A DNA stretch of 13,347 nucleotides. It comes from Prolixibacteraceae bacterium (GTDB taxonomy: Bacteria; Bacteroidota; Bacteroidia; Bacteroidales; Prolixibacteraceae). Positions 1-7,313 of this stretch are shown piece after piece. The notes beneath the pieces are model-generated. The model did no database searches and was not told the DNA's origin. It was given only the letters and a program-made list of their open reading frames with translations. The translations under genes and the position numbers were made by a program. The stretch spans positions 1-13,347 of the forward strand of contig JAEUSS010000288.1 of NCBI GenBank assembly GCA_016788685.1, written 5' to 3'. Every line of letters starts with the position of its first letter. Position 1 is the stretch's first letter.

Positions 1-440
1 AGCGCCAGGGTAAAACCAACTGCCGAAGCAACCGCAAATACGACCGATTCGGCCAGGTTATAGTCTTTCTGGAAAACCAGGATAGCGACACCCAGTACCG
101 CGCAATTGGTTGTAATAAGCGGCAAAAATATACCTAAAGCCTGATAGAGCGACGGGCTTACTTTTTTCAGGATAATTTCGAGCATCTGAACCAGAGCCGC
201 AATAATCAGGATAAAACTGATTGTTTGCAGAAATTCGAGGCGCAGCGGGATTAAAACATACGTCTGAACAAGAAAAGTTACAATAGTAGCCAAGGTCATC
301 ACAAAAAGCACCGACGCGCCCATTCCGACAGCTGTATCCGTTTTGTTACTTACCCCAAGAAACGGGCAAATCCCCAGGAACTGAGCTAAAACAATATTGT
401 TGACAAAGATGGCTGATATGACAATAATGATATATTCCAT
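1..440 (-). CDS. rnfA: Electron transport complex subunit RnfA (partial, C-terminus beyond window)
   Basis: RnfA is an integral membrane subunit of the Rnf ferredoxin:NAD+ oxidoreductase. The visible 146 codons run from an ATG at 438-440 to the left edge; family members are about 190 residues, so roughly 45 are missing. The start [20 protein letters not shown], the LGICPFLGV segment with Cys25 and the TTNCAVLGV segment with Cys113 are family hallmarks. From structural work on Rnf/Nqr, this Cys pair together with the matching pair in RnfE binds an iron-sulfur cluster inside the membrane; that role here is inferred by homology. Almost the whole visible protein is hydrophobic, with at least four membrane segments. 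The gene starts 12 nt after the rnfE stop and is the last Rnf subunit of the operon. No Shine-Dalgarno site is seen, so it probably depends on translation of rnfE. Confidence 0.96.
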   Translation of the reverse strand, partial: MEYIIIVISAIFVNNIVLAQFLGICPFLGVSNKTDTAVGMGASVLFVMTLATIVTFLVQTYVLIPLRLEFLQTISFILIIAALVQMLEIILKKVSPSLYQALGIFLPLITTNCAVLGVAILVFQKDYNLAESVVFAVASAVGFTLA

Positions 441-452
441 GATCAGAACGTA

Positions 453-1043
453 TTAAGATGATTTGTTTATTTTTTTCAGAATAGCAATCAGGAAGCCCAG
501 TGTAATGAATGCTCCCGGAGCTAGAATAAAGACCAGTACCCCGTCGGCTCCCTCGGCAATAAACTTCAGTCCGAAAATTGAACCGGCACCCAGCATTTCG
601 CGGATTCCTCCAAGAATTACCAGAGCCATGGTAAATCCAAGGCCCATACCAAGGCCGTCAATCATGGAAGAGAACACATCGTTTTTGGCAGCAAAAGCTT
701 CGGCCCGGCCAAGAACGATACAGTTTACGACAATCAGCGGAATAAAAATGCCCAATTGCTTGGATAATGCCGGAGTGTAGGCCTGCATCAGCAAATCGAC
801 GATAGTCACAAAACTGGCAATTACCACAATAAAAGACGGGATCCTAACTTTATCTGGAACAAACCCCTTAATCATCGATATGAAAACATTCGACATCAAC
901 AACACAAAGGTGGTCGCCAATCCCATCCCCAACCCGTTGATGGCCGAAGAAGTAACCGCCAGAGTCGGACACGTACCTAAGAGCAATACTAAAATCGGAT
1001 TCTCACGAAGGAGTCCTTTGCTGAAATTATTAAGCTGATTCAT
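453..1043 (-). CDS. rnfE: Electron transport complex subunit RnfE
   Basis: RnfE is the membrane partner of RnfA, with the same fold but inverted topology, in the Rnf ferredoxin:NAD+ oxidoreductase. The 196-residue length is normal. The [20 protein letters not shown] segment with Cys25 and the [12 protein letters not shown] segment with Cys108 supply the expected intramembrane cluster ligands, and GLGMGLGFT at about 130-138 matches the family. Six hydrophobic segments are plausible. The start ATG overlaps the rnfG stop in an ATGA arrangement (1040-1043) and is preceded by a strong AAGGAGG site inside the end of rnfG. This is unusual in Bacteroidota, where such sites are often weak, and it suggests tight coupling of RnfG and RnfE synthesis. 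NqrD is the homologue in the Na+-NQR complex, but the presence of rnfB and rnfC in this operon identifies it as RnfE. Confidence 0.97.
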   Translation of the reverse strand: MNQLNNFSKGLLRENPILVLLLGTCPTLAVTSSAINGLGMGLATTFVLLMSNVFISMIKGFVPDKVRIPSFIVVIASFVTIVDLLMQAYTPALSKQLGIFIPLIVVNCIVLGRAEAFAAKNDVFSSMIDGLGMGLGFTMALVILGGIREMLGAGSIFGLKFIAEGADGVLVFILAPGAFITLGFLIAILKKINKSS

Positions 1044-1618
1044 TGTTTTCCTCCTTTTTTATTGGTTTCGTAGGCACGGTTAACCGCATCACAGAAGGCG
1101 CGGCTGCTGATGGTTGCTGCAGTAATGGCATCAACCGAACCACCATCCTTTTTCACTTTAAGCTGTTCGCCCGGCAGTTCCGAAAGTTTCAGCCCTTTAA
1201 ACTGATCTTTAAAAGCAGGCAAAGCCATTTTCGTACCGAGCCCCGGAGTTTCTTTGTGCTCCAGAACCTCGATGTTGCTGATTGCTCCGTCCGGAGTAAA
1301 ACCGACCATCAGGGTAAAGCGGCCGCTAAAACCGTTATCCGTATAAGTCTCGACAGCAACCCCTGATTTTTCGGTTCCTTTCAGCAAATGGTGTATCCGG
1401 ATGCTGTCTTTTCCGTTTTCGGGCATCAGAACAGTGTCCGAAATGGTTTCGAATTCAGGGACTACCATTTTTATGGCATTGTTGATTTTTGCCTTTTGCG
1501 AAACGGCGATGGGTTCTTTGGTAACGGAATAAACAGCCGAGAGTGCAAGACCAGCCACGGCCGTGATGACGAATAACGCAATCGTCATATTTTTAAAGGT
1601 AGATTCTTTCTTTGCCAT
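1040..1618 (-). CDS. rnfG: Electron transport complex subunit RnfG (FMN-carrying)
   Basis: RnfG carries a covalently bound FMN on the non-cytoplasmic side of the membrane. At 192 residues it has one N-terminal membrane anchor (about 9-31) followed by the FMN-binding domain. The [10 protein letters not shown] motif at 121-130 is typical, and the flavinylation site is [10 protein letters not shown] (163-172), where Thr169 should be linked to FMN through phosphoester transfer by an ApbE-type flavin transferase. The common form of the site is S/T-G-A-T; here the Gly is Ala. No apbE is in this window. The gene starts 3 nt after the rnfD stop with AAGGAT upstream, and its end overlaps rnfE by 4 nt. 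NqrC is homologous, but the gene order rnfBCDGEA supports RnfG. Confidence 0.96.
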   Translation of the reverse strand: MAKKESTFKNMTIALFVITAVAGLALSAVYSVTKEPIAVSQKAKINNAIKMVVPEFETISDTVLMPENGKDSIRIHHLLKGTEKSGVAVETYTDNGFSGRFTLMVGFTPDGAISNIEVLEHKETPGLGTKMALPAFKDQFKGLKLSELPGEQLKVKKDGGSVDAITAATISSRAFCDAVNRAYETNKKGGKQ

Positions 1619-1621
1619 AAC

Positions 1622-2623
1622 TTATCCTTTATTGGATTGAATTTTAACTTCGCCAAACCGCTTGGGTTTTACAAACCGGTTGAGCAGCGGAACCACGGCA
1701 TTCATGATCAGAATAGCAAATGAAACGCCTTCAGGATAAGCGCCCCAAACCCTGATCAGGATGGTCAGGATTCCGATGCCCGCTCCGAAAATCAACTGCG
1801 CCCGCGGGTTCATGGGCGAAGTGACCATGTCGGTTGCCATAAAGAAAGCGCCCAGGATCAAACCGCCGGTCATCAGGTGAAAAATCGGATCGGCATACTG
1901 AGCCGGATTGATCAGCCAGAAGATTCCGGAGAAAACCGCAGCCGACAGCAGCACCGAAACGGGGATGTGCCAGGTAATGATTTTCCGTACCAGCATAAAT
2001 ATTCCGCCGATCAGCAAGGCCAGAACGGATATTTCGCCCAGCGAGCCCGACATGTTTCCGAGGAACAAATCGGCGTTTGTGGGCAGGTTCTTAAAGATCT
2101 CGACCACAGGCTGACCGTTTTTCACGCCTTCTTTCAATATGGCAAGCGGAGTCGCGGTAGTTACGGCATCTACTCCGGAAGCATTTACTGCCGGCCATGA
2201 AGTCATTTGCACCGGAAACGAAATCAGCATGAACACCCGTCCCACCAGAGCCGGGTTAAACGGGTTATTTCCGAGTCCGCCGTAAGGCATTTTAGCAATC
2301 CCGATGGCTACCAGCGCACCTGCAATCAGCATCCACGACGGGATGGAAGAAGGTACATTAAACGCCAGCAAAACTCCGGTCAACGCGGCCGAACCATCGG
2401 CAATCTGCGGCTTTGTCCGCAAAATGTATTTCTGAATCAGGAATTCGAAGGCCATACATGCCGCCACCGCAAGCAGTGTAACACGAACCGAGTAGAGTCC
2501 GAACATCACCACCGACCAGACAAATGCCGGGGCAAGGGCCAGAATAACGCTGTACATGATTTTATTCACCGATTCGTCCGAATGGACATGTGGTGAAGGG
2601 GATATGGTAAAAAGTTTACTCAT
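1622..2623 (-). CDS. rnfD: Electron transport complex subunit RnfD (FMN-carrying membrane subunit)
   Basis: RnfD is a polytopic membrane subunit related to NqrB that carries a covalent FMN and is thought to take part in ion translocation. The protein is 333 residues with about nine or ten hydrophobic segments. Recognisable features are SPSPHVHSDESVNKIMYSVI at 8-27, the GGLGNNPFNPALVGRVF block at 115-131, and ATDMVTSPMNPRAQLIFG at 263-280. The flavinylation site is VDAVTTATPLA (151-161), with Thr158 as predicted FMN acceptor; the usual Gly of S/T-G-A-T is Thr here. The start is an ATG 28 nt after the rnfC stop; the upstream sequence is AT-rich with no Shine-Dalgarno site. Confidence 0.97.
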   Translation of the reverse strand: MSKLFTISPSPHVHSDESVNKIMYSVILALAPAFVWSVVMFGLYSVRVTLLAVAACMAFEFLIQKYILRTKPQIADGSAALTGVLLAFNVPSSIPSWMLIAGALVAIGIAKMPYGGLGNNPFNPALVGRVFMLISFPVQMTSWPAVNASGVDAVTTATPLAILKEGVKNGQPVVEIFKNLPTNADLFLGNMSGSLGEISVLALLIGGIFMLVRKIITWHIPVSVLLSAAVFSGIFWLINPAQYADPIFHLMTGGLILGAFFMATDMVTSPMNPRAQLIFGAGIGILTILIRVWGAYPEGVSFAILIMNAVVPLLNRFVKPKRFGEVKIQSNKG

Positions 2624-2651
2624 CGCAAAATTTTAAAATTCGTTCCTGATT

Positions 2652-3983
2652 TTAATTTTTTCTGTTTCTGATGATTGCTCCGACTTTCCCTTTTCCCAAA
2701 CGAATGTAGTCGAGCAACGGGCGGTTGGCCGGACAGGTGAAGCTGCACGAACCGCATTCGATGCAATCCATCACACACTCACGCTCTGCCCGATCCCAGA
2801 TTTCCTGCTCCGACACGGTCATCAGCAAATAAGGTTCAAGCCCCATCGGGCAAACCGAAACACAGCGCGAACAACGAATACAAGGCATCACCTCCTTGCG
2901 TTTAGCCTCACCGTCGGGCATCATCACGATTCCTGAAGTGCCTTTGGTCACCGGAATTCCGGTATTGGCAAAAGCTTTGCCCATCATCGGCCCGCCATTG
3001 ATTATTTTACCGCAGTTCTCCGGAAGACCGCCTGCGGCATCAATCAGTTCGCTGATGGTGGTTCCGATACGTACCCTGAAGTTGGATGGATTTTTGACCG
3101 TCTTGCCTGTTACAGTCACCACCCGTTCAAACAAAGGCTTATTTTTCTGAACAGCTTCGTAAACCGCGAAAGTTGTTGCTATATTAGTCACCACAGCGCC
3201 AACCGAAATCGGCAGTGCGCCCGAGGGCACTTCGCGTCCGGTCACTGCTTTAATCAGTTGCTTCTCACCTCCCTGCGGATATTTCACTTTGAGCGGCACA
3301 ACCGATATTCCGTTATTTCCGGTAAGCAGACTGTTCATTTTTTTTATTGCATCCGGTTTGTTGTTTTCGATGCCGATAGCTGCTTTTGCCACATTAAGCA
3401 CTTTCATCAACAGCTGAACTCCGACAATCAGTTCGGCTCCGTGCTCCAGCATCATGCGGTGATCCGAAGTCAGATACGGCTCACATTCGACACCGTTGAT
3501 CAGCAGCACTTCTGCTTTCATCCCTTTCGGCGGAACCAGTTTCACATGGGTCGGGAACGTCGCTCCGCCCAAGCCTACGATTCCGGCATCCTGAATTTTA
3601 GCCAGAATGGCTGCGGCATCCAGGGTGACCGAAGTTTTCAGTTCAGTGCTGCGGTCAATCTGTTCGTCCCAAAGGTCATCTTCCACATCAATGTAGATCC
3701 CGGTTTTCGGGTATCCGGATGTATCCGGCCCGGATTCGATCTTTTTGACCGTTCCGGAGACTGATGAATGAATGTTGGCCGACACAAATCCGGAAGATTT
3801 GGCAATGAGCTGGCCCACCTTTACCTTATCGCCTTTCTGAACGACAACCTCAGCTGGTGCGCCGATATGCTGACCAACAGGAATAAAAACCGATTTTGGA
3901 AGAGCAAGCACTTCTATGGCCTTTTGTGCCGAGAGTTTATTCTCGGCCGGATGAACTCCTCCTATTTTGAATGATTTTAACAC
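2652..3983 (-). CDS. rnfC: Electron transport complex subunit RnfC (NADH-side, FMN and 2x[4Fe-4S])
   Basis: RnfC is the peripheral cytoplasmic subunit that exchanges electrons with NAD(H). The 443-residue protein starts with the typical MLKSFKIGGVHPAENK segment and a barrel-sandwich domain. The FMN/NADH-binding domain resembles the Complex I 51-kDa subunit, with GLGGATFPTHVKL (137-149), NGVECEPYLTSDHRMM (163-178) and YPQGGEKQLI (235-244). Two ferredoxin-type motifs near the end (C368/C371/C374/C378 and C407/C410/C413/C417) should hold two [4Fe-4S] clusters. The start codon is GTG, not ATG: no in-frame ATG occurs before about residue 155, and GGGAGGA lies 5 nt upstream. The rnfB stop is 17 nt upstream. 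E. coli RsxC has a long Ala/Lys-rich C-terminal tail that is absent here, as is usual outside Gammaproteobacteria. Confidence 0.97.
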   Translation of the reverse strand: MLKSFKIGGVHPAENKLSAQKAIEVLALPKSVFIPVGQHIGAPAEVVVQKGDKVKVGQLIAKSSGFVSANIHSSVSGTVKKIESGPDTSGYPKTGIYIDVEDDLWDEQIDRSTELKTSVTLDAAAILAKIQDAGIVGLGGATFPTHVKLVPPKGMKAEVLLINGVECEPYLTSDHRMMLEHGAELIVGVQLLMKVLNVAKAAIGIENNKPDAIKKMNSLLTGNNGISVVPLKVKYPQGGEKQLIKAVTGREVPSGALPISVGAVVTNIATTFAVYEAVQKNKPLFERVVTVTGKTVKNPSNFRVRIGTTISELIDAAGGLPENCGKIINGGPMMGKAFANTGIPVTKGTSGIVMMPDGEAKRKEVMPCIRCSRCVSVCPMGLEPYLLMTVSEQEIWDRAERECVMDCIECGSCSFTCPANRPLLDYIRLGKGKVGAIIRNRKN

Positions 3984-4000
3984 GCTATTCCTCCCAATAT

Positions 4001-4891
4001 TTAATTTTCAGAAGACTCAGGTTTGATTTTTCCCGTTTCCGGAGCCACCTCTTCAGCTACAGCAATTTTCCGCGGCGGAAAATTCAGTTCAGCAATGGCA
4101 TTGGTCGGGCAAACCGAAACACATTTACGGCAAAGTTTACATTTATCCGAATCGATAAACGCCAGATTGTTAGCGATGGTAATCGCATCGTACTTACATT
4201 CCTTCTCACATTTACTGCAGCCAATGCAAGCCACGCTGCACGATTTGCGGGCTACCGCGCCTTTGTCCATGTTCCGGCAAGCCACATAAATCTTACGGTC
4301 TTTAGGCGCTTTTTTACGCAGTTCAATCAAAGTCTTCGGACAAGCTTTCACACAGGCCCCGCAAGCCACGCATTTTTCATCGTCAACTTCAGGCAAACCG
4401 GTTACCGGGTTCATATGGATGGCATCAAAATCGCAAGCCACCACACAGTCGCCACAGCCCAGGCAGCCATACTGGCAACCGGTATCGCCGCTGTACAATG
4501 AAGCTGCAATAGCGCACGACACCGCTCCGTCAAAAACATTGGTTTTTGGCCGGTGCTCACAGGTTCCGTTGCAACGCACCACCGCTACTTTGGGGTCCTT
4601 TTTTTCGGCTACGATACCTAAAATATCAGCCACGCCGCCCATGCAATCGTTTCCACCTACAGGGCAAAAAAGGTCGGAGAGCTCTCCCCTGCTCACACAG
4701 GTCTCGGCAAATGCGCGGCATCCGGCAAAACCACAGCCCCCGCAATTGGCTCCGGGCAAAGCCGCTTCAACCTGGTCGATCCGTGGATCTTCGTATACCT
4801 TGAATTTTTGTGCAACAAAATATAAAATAATTGCCGACAAAATCCCGATAATGCTGAGCGTAAGAATAGTATAGATTATAATAGTACTCAT
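4001..4891 (-). CDS. rnfB: Electron transport complex subunit RnfB (multi-cluster ferredoxin, long form)
   Basis: RnfB is the membrane-anchored polyferredoxin that takes electrons from soluble ferredoxin. At 296 residues it is the long form; the E. coli homologue RsxB is about 190. It has one N-terminal membrane helix (about 3-27), then the Fes domain with ligands C50, C53, C58 and C76, then four CxxCxxCxxxC ferredoxin motifs: C143-C153, C174-C184, C222-C232 and C251-C261. This predicts at least five [4Fe-4S] clusters. Eight further cysteines (65, 83, 107, 111, 126, 139, 205, 218) are present; the RCNGTCEHRP block at 106-115 is shared by long RnfB proteins, and its Cys may hold another cluster. 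The C-terminal 25 residues are Pro/Glu/Lys-rich and probably flexible. The start is 9 nt after the rseC stop, without a clear Shine-Dalgarno site. Confidence 0.97.
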   Translation of the reverse strand: MSTIIIYTILTLSIIGILSAIILYFVAQKFKVYEDPRIDQVEAALPGANCGGCGFAGCRAFAETCVSRGELSDLFCPVGGNDCMGGVADILGIVAEKKDPKVAVVRCNGTCEHRPKTNVFDGAVSCAIAASLYSGDTGCQYGCLGCGDCVVACDFDAIHMNPVTGLPEVDDEKCVACGACVKACPKTLIELRKKAPKDRKIYVACRNMDKGAVARKSCSVACIGCSKCEKECKYDAITIANNLAFIDSDKCKLCRKCVSVCPTNAIAELNFPPRKIAVAEEVAPETGKIKPESSEN

Positions 4892-4900
4892 ACAGTTTAA

Positions 4901-5317
4901 TTAAATAGTTGCAGAGATTTCGAATTCAAAAGTGCGTTTAAGCTTATTCCTGAAAAAATAAAGGATCGTGAAATAGGGAATCAGGATAGCCAGAGACAAG
5001 ATTCCGGCCAAAGCATCGCTTTGAGACAGTGAGACTCCCAGAATCAGCGTAATAAAGACCAAAAGAAAGGGAAGCAAGTAACCATAAAATGCAGCTTTAT
5101 AGCCTTGAGATGTATGTCCGACAATGTTCACATGCTGACCGATATGATATTCTCCTGAAAAATGATTGATCTCAATTTCCTTTTCTTTCATATCGGAGGC
5201 CAGGCAAGCACCTTTGGCATGGCATGCAGAACAGGCAGAGGCATTTACAATAACCACGATCAGTTTATTTTCCGAAACCTCCCGAATCACCCCCATGTGT
5301 AACACCTTTTCTTCCAT
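4901..5317 (-). CDS. rseC: SoxR-reducing system protein RseC family (RseC/MucC-like)
   Basis: This 138-residue protein fits the RseC/MucC family: a short N-terminal soluble domain with a cysteine cluster (ASACSACHAKGAC; C29, C32, C38), then two closely spaced membrane helices at about 75-96 and 102-122, then a short basic cytoplasmic tail. In E. coli, RseC is encoded in the rpoE operon and works with the Rsx complex to keep SoxR reduced. Here the gene is first in the rnf operon, 9 nt before rnfB, which argues for a direct role with Rnf, for instance in assembly, cluster loading or redox tuning; that is inference. No rpoE, rseA or soxR is in view. The first ATG is used, although a second Met at residue 8 is possible. 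A promoter-like box lies just upstream at 5351-5358. Confidence 0.88.
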   Translation of the reverse strand: MEEKVLHMGVIREVSENKLIVVIVNASACSACHAKGACLASDMKEKEIEINHFSGEYHIGQHVNIVGHTSQGYKAAFYGYLLPFLLVFITLILGVSLSQSDALAGILSLAILIPYFTILYFFRNKLKRTFEFEISATI

Positions 5318-5350
5318 CTATTTGATAACTTGGGTTCCTAAAAAGTCATG

Positions 5351-5358
5351 CAAATCTA
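5351..5358 (-). promoter_or_regulatory. Candidate -7 box for the rseC-rnf operon
   Basis: On the minus strand the sequence reads TAGATTTG, a full match to the Bacteroidota sigma-ABfr -7 consensus TAnnTTTG. Transcription would start near 5344, leaving a leader of about 27 nt before the rseC ATG. A TTTG -33 element is not evident about 19-21 nt upstream (TTCTGG is there instead), so the call rests on the -7 box and its position. Confidence 0.45.
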
Positions 5359-5860
5359 AAGATGTTTAAATAACTTCCCAGAAGGGGTATTTCATTTTTA
5401 AAATGCCGTCAGCTATTTATAATCATTTTAAATAATGTCTAATTTTTCCGCTTTTCATCTCACTGACAAACAGCCCGTTGTTGAGACACATGACAAAAGT
5501 CATTGTTATAACCAATCCGACCAAATCATAATTTCCTGAAATTATTGAACTTTTGTTTCAATTATTGAAAAATCTTCCAGGCAATTTGCTGAATATTAAG
5601 ATTTGACACATAAACACTGCTTTAAATAGCAAATCCTTATTATTATCAATCTTTTAAAATCAAAACAACCGAAAACTTCAATTATAAACTTCAAATTAAA
5701 ATTCCGTTATCGCAAACGAACATTCAACACATCCCGGCTTCAGGAAAAAATGACAAAAATTTAAACGACTTAATCTGCCGTTATTTTAGGGTAAAAAACC
5801 AGACATTCAGCCTGCCGTTTTTATATGGAGACATACCTTTCCCTGAGAACATGGAGGAGG

Positions 5861-5892
5861 CCAAAATAAAAAGCCCCGCATTGGCGAGGCTT
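5861..5892 (-). terminator. Intrinsic terminator of the C1 peptidase gene
   Basis: On the minus strand AAGCCTCGC (5892-5884) pairs with GCGGGGCTT (5879-5871) around a CAAT loop, with all nine pairs formed (one G-U), followed by TTTTATTTT. It begins 6 nt past the peptidase stop codon. On the plus strand the same stem has a C-A mismatch and no T-tract, so it is oriented for the minus strand. Confidence 0.9.
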
Positions 5893-5898
5893 CCGAAT

Positions 5899-7152
5899 TT
5901 ATTTAAACTTCGTTAAAAGATCTTTAACTGCATCTTTGTGCACCGTGAACCCCATCATCTTTAGTTTGATGTAATCCTCATGAAAGAAATAATACCCGAA
6001 ATTAGGACTGTTTGACTCCACATTCCGCGAACCGGAGCTTGAATCTTTGATCAGATACCAGTCTTTTCCTAACCCTTTGTAGTTTTCCAGATAACCAACC
6101 AACTGCATTCCATGATCATCGGTTGTGGTTTCGTTTGAGAAGCGGAACTGGCGGGCATCTTCGTTGATGTAAGCCGAAGGAATATCATAGTCAGGCACCA
6201 TCGCACAATTGGTTTCGCGGCTAAATCCCGATTCCGAAACATCTCCGCCAATACTCAGGGTATAACCATTTTTTGCGGCATTTTTCAACGCAGCCATAAA
6301 CTCGTCGAGCGGAACATTGTAATAATCTTTGCTATGCCACCAATTATCAGGAACCTTATATTCTACCTGCTGCCAGTAAGGCTCTTGCTTGTACGAAAGG
6401 ATTTCAACAAAATCATCCGGATTAATCTTCAGGTAATCCGTCAGATAGGATTGCGGAGTATAGGTTCTCCCCTCAACGATGAATTCGGTTGGCGGAACTC
6501 CCAGGTAATGATTCAGTATTGATTTAATGGTTTCCAGGCCATACCCCACATTCCAGGCGTTGGATATTTTCAGTGAATTCAAAAACGCCGTCATTTCTTC
6601 CACCATTTTTGCATGACTGTGATACTTCCTGTCGTGAATCAGTCCGGAATAAGCCTTTTCAGGAACAGCTCCATACATTTTCATGATCCGCGCCAATGCA
6701 TTTCCTTCTGACCCTTCCGAAAATTCTGAATTTCCACGTTTTTCGATAAACCGCCGTGCCTTCTCAATATATTCGCAATAGGCCGAATAAATTTCAGAGA
6801 TTTCGACCTTTTTCCCGTGCTGCCTGAATACCTCAGATTCGTAAAACGAGGTTGTTGAGAAACTCCAGCAAGTTCCGGCATTCCCCTGCGATTCGGTAGC
6901 ATTGCTCCACACGGTTTTATATAGCGACGGGTTGTTCGGTAAGTCCATCCCCGACTGATCCATCACAAACCGCACATACGGTTCTTTTTCCGAAAGTTTT
7001 TCTTCAACGGCACTTACATCTTTCAGAATTGACTCGTAATAAAAACCTTTTCCTTTTTCTTCAGCAACAACTTTGCCTTTACTGATATTCTGTGCCTGAA
7101 CACCCATTCCAAATATAGCTGCCATTCCGGCTGCAACAATTATTCTCTTCAT
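5899..7152 (-). CDS. Secreted C1-family cysteine peptidase (aminopeptidase C / bleomycin hydrolase-like)
   Basis: The 417-residue protein belongs to the papain-like C1 peptidases of the bleomycin hydrolase/PepC type (Peptidase_C1_2). The chosen start, MKRIIVAAGMAAIFGMGVQA, is a clear Sec signal peptide with cleavage expected before Gln21; an in-frame ATG 48 nt upstream would put a non-signal stretch in front of it. The active-site block SQGNAGTCWSFS gives oxyanion Gln89 and nucleophile Cys95, and DDHGMQLVGY gives His347. The third catalytic position, normally Asn in a KNSWG-like motif, reads KDSSSG, so Asp370 replaces Asn. The C-terminal GYYFFHEDYIKLKMMGFTVH block also fits the family. Cytosolic PepC and BLH lack a signal peptide; export suggests peptide digestion in the periplasm or outside. 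It is transcribed alone, with its own terminator and a weak promoter-like TATATTCG at 7174-7181. Confidence 0.88.
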   Translation of the reverse strand: MKRIIVAAGMAAIFGMGVQAQNISKGKVVAEEKGKGFYYESILKDVSAVEEKLSEKEPYVRFVMDQSGMDLPNNPSLYKTVWSNATESQGNAGTCWSFSTTSFYESEVFRQHGKKVEISEIYSAYCEYIEKARRFIEKRGNSEFSEGSEGNALARIMKMYGAVPEKAYSGLIHDRKYHSHAKMVEEMTAFLNSLKISNAWNVGYGLETIKSILNHYLGVPPTEFIVEGRTYTPQSYLTDYLKINPDDFVEILSYKQEPYWQQVEYKVPDNWWHSKDYYNVPLDEFMAALKNAAKNGYTLSIGGDVSESGFSRETNCAMVPDYDIPSAYINEDARQFRFSNETTTDDHGMQLVGYLENYKGLGKDWYLIKDSSSGSRNVESNSPNFGYYFFHEDYIKLKMMGFTVHKDAVKDLLTKFK

Positions 7153-7173
7153 CTTACGAATATTTTTGAGGTT

Positions 7174-7181
7174 CGAATATA
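7174..7181 (-). promoter_or_regulatory. Candidate -7 box for the C1 peptidase gene
   Basis: The minus strand reads TATATTCG, one mismatch from TAnnTTTG. It lies 22 nt upstream of the peptidase ATG, giving a leader of about 15 nt. No clear -33 TTTG is present, so confidence is limited. The same octamer occurs upstream of the DUF2795 gene (11043-11050). Confidence 0.3.
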
Positions 7182-7219
7182 TACTAAACTGCAGCAACAC
7201 ATCCTGAAGAAAGTCAGGT

Positions 7220-7234
7220 TTGTCAGGCTGACAA
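7220..7234. promoter_or_regulatory. Perfect 15-bp palindrome, possible operator for the peptidase gene
   Basis: TTGTCAG-G-CTGACAA is an exact inverted repeat with a single central base, between the recG stop (7314) and the peptidase start (7152). A further TCAGG copy lies just beside it at 7214-7218. The centre (7227) is about 46 bp upstream of the -7 candidate, near position -60 from the inferred start site, a usual place for an activator. As RNA it could form only a tight hairpin, and no T-tract follows on the minus strand, so a recG terminator is unlikely. Confidence 0.4.
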
Positions 7235-7313
7235 GTATCCGGAAATAATTAAAGGTTAGAGTCGCGGCTATTCGTATTGAGTCCTTCGGATTGTTATCTA
7301 CGTACCTGCCCGA

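Larger units (their letters stand above)
5318..5898. other. Long AT-rich intergenic region upstream of the rnf operon
   Basis: No credible gene is seen in these 581 bases on either strand: open frames are short, AT-rich and unlike neighbouring proteins. It contains the candidate rseC promoter near 5351, a 10-bp direct repeat AATTATTGAA at 5540-5549 and 5560-5569 spaced exactly 20 bp apart, a 13-bp palindrome TTCAATTATTGAA overlapping the second copy (5557-5569), and at its far end the peptidase terminator (5861-5892). Since only the rseC 5' end needs regulatory sequence here, the region is longer than expected. Confidence 0.6.

Noticed and set aside
1..5317. Na+-NQR (nqr) operon instead of rnf
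   Set aside because: The presence of the polyferredoxin RnfB and of RnfC, with no NqrA or NqrF, identifies the Rnf complex.
7153..7200. A 16-codon N-terminal extension of the C1 peptidase
   Set aside because: It would hide a textbook signal peptide that starts at MKRIIV, and it overlaps the candidate promoter.
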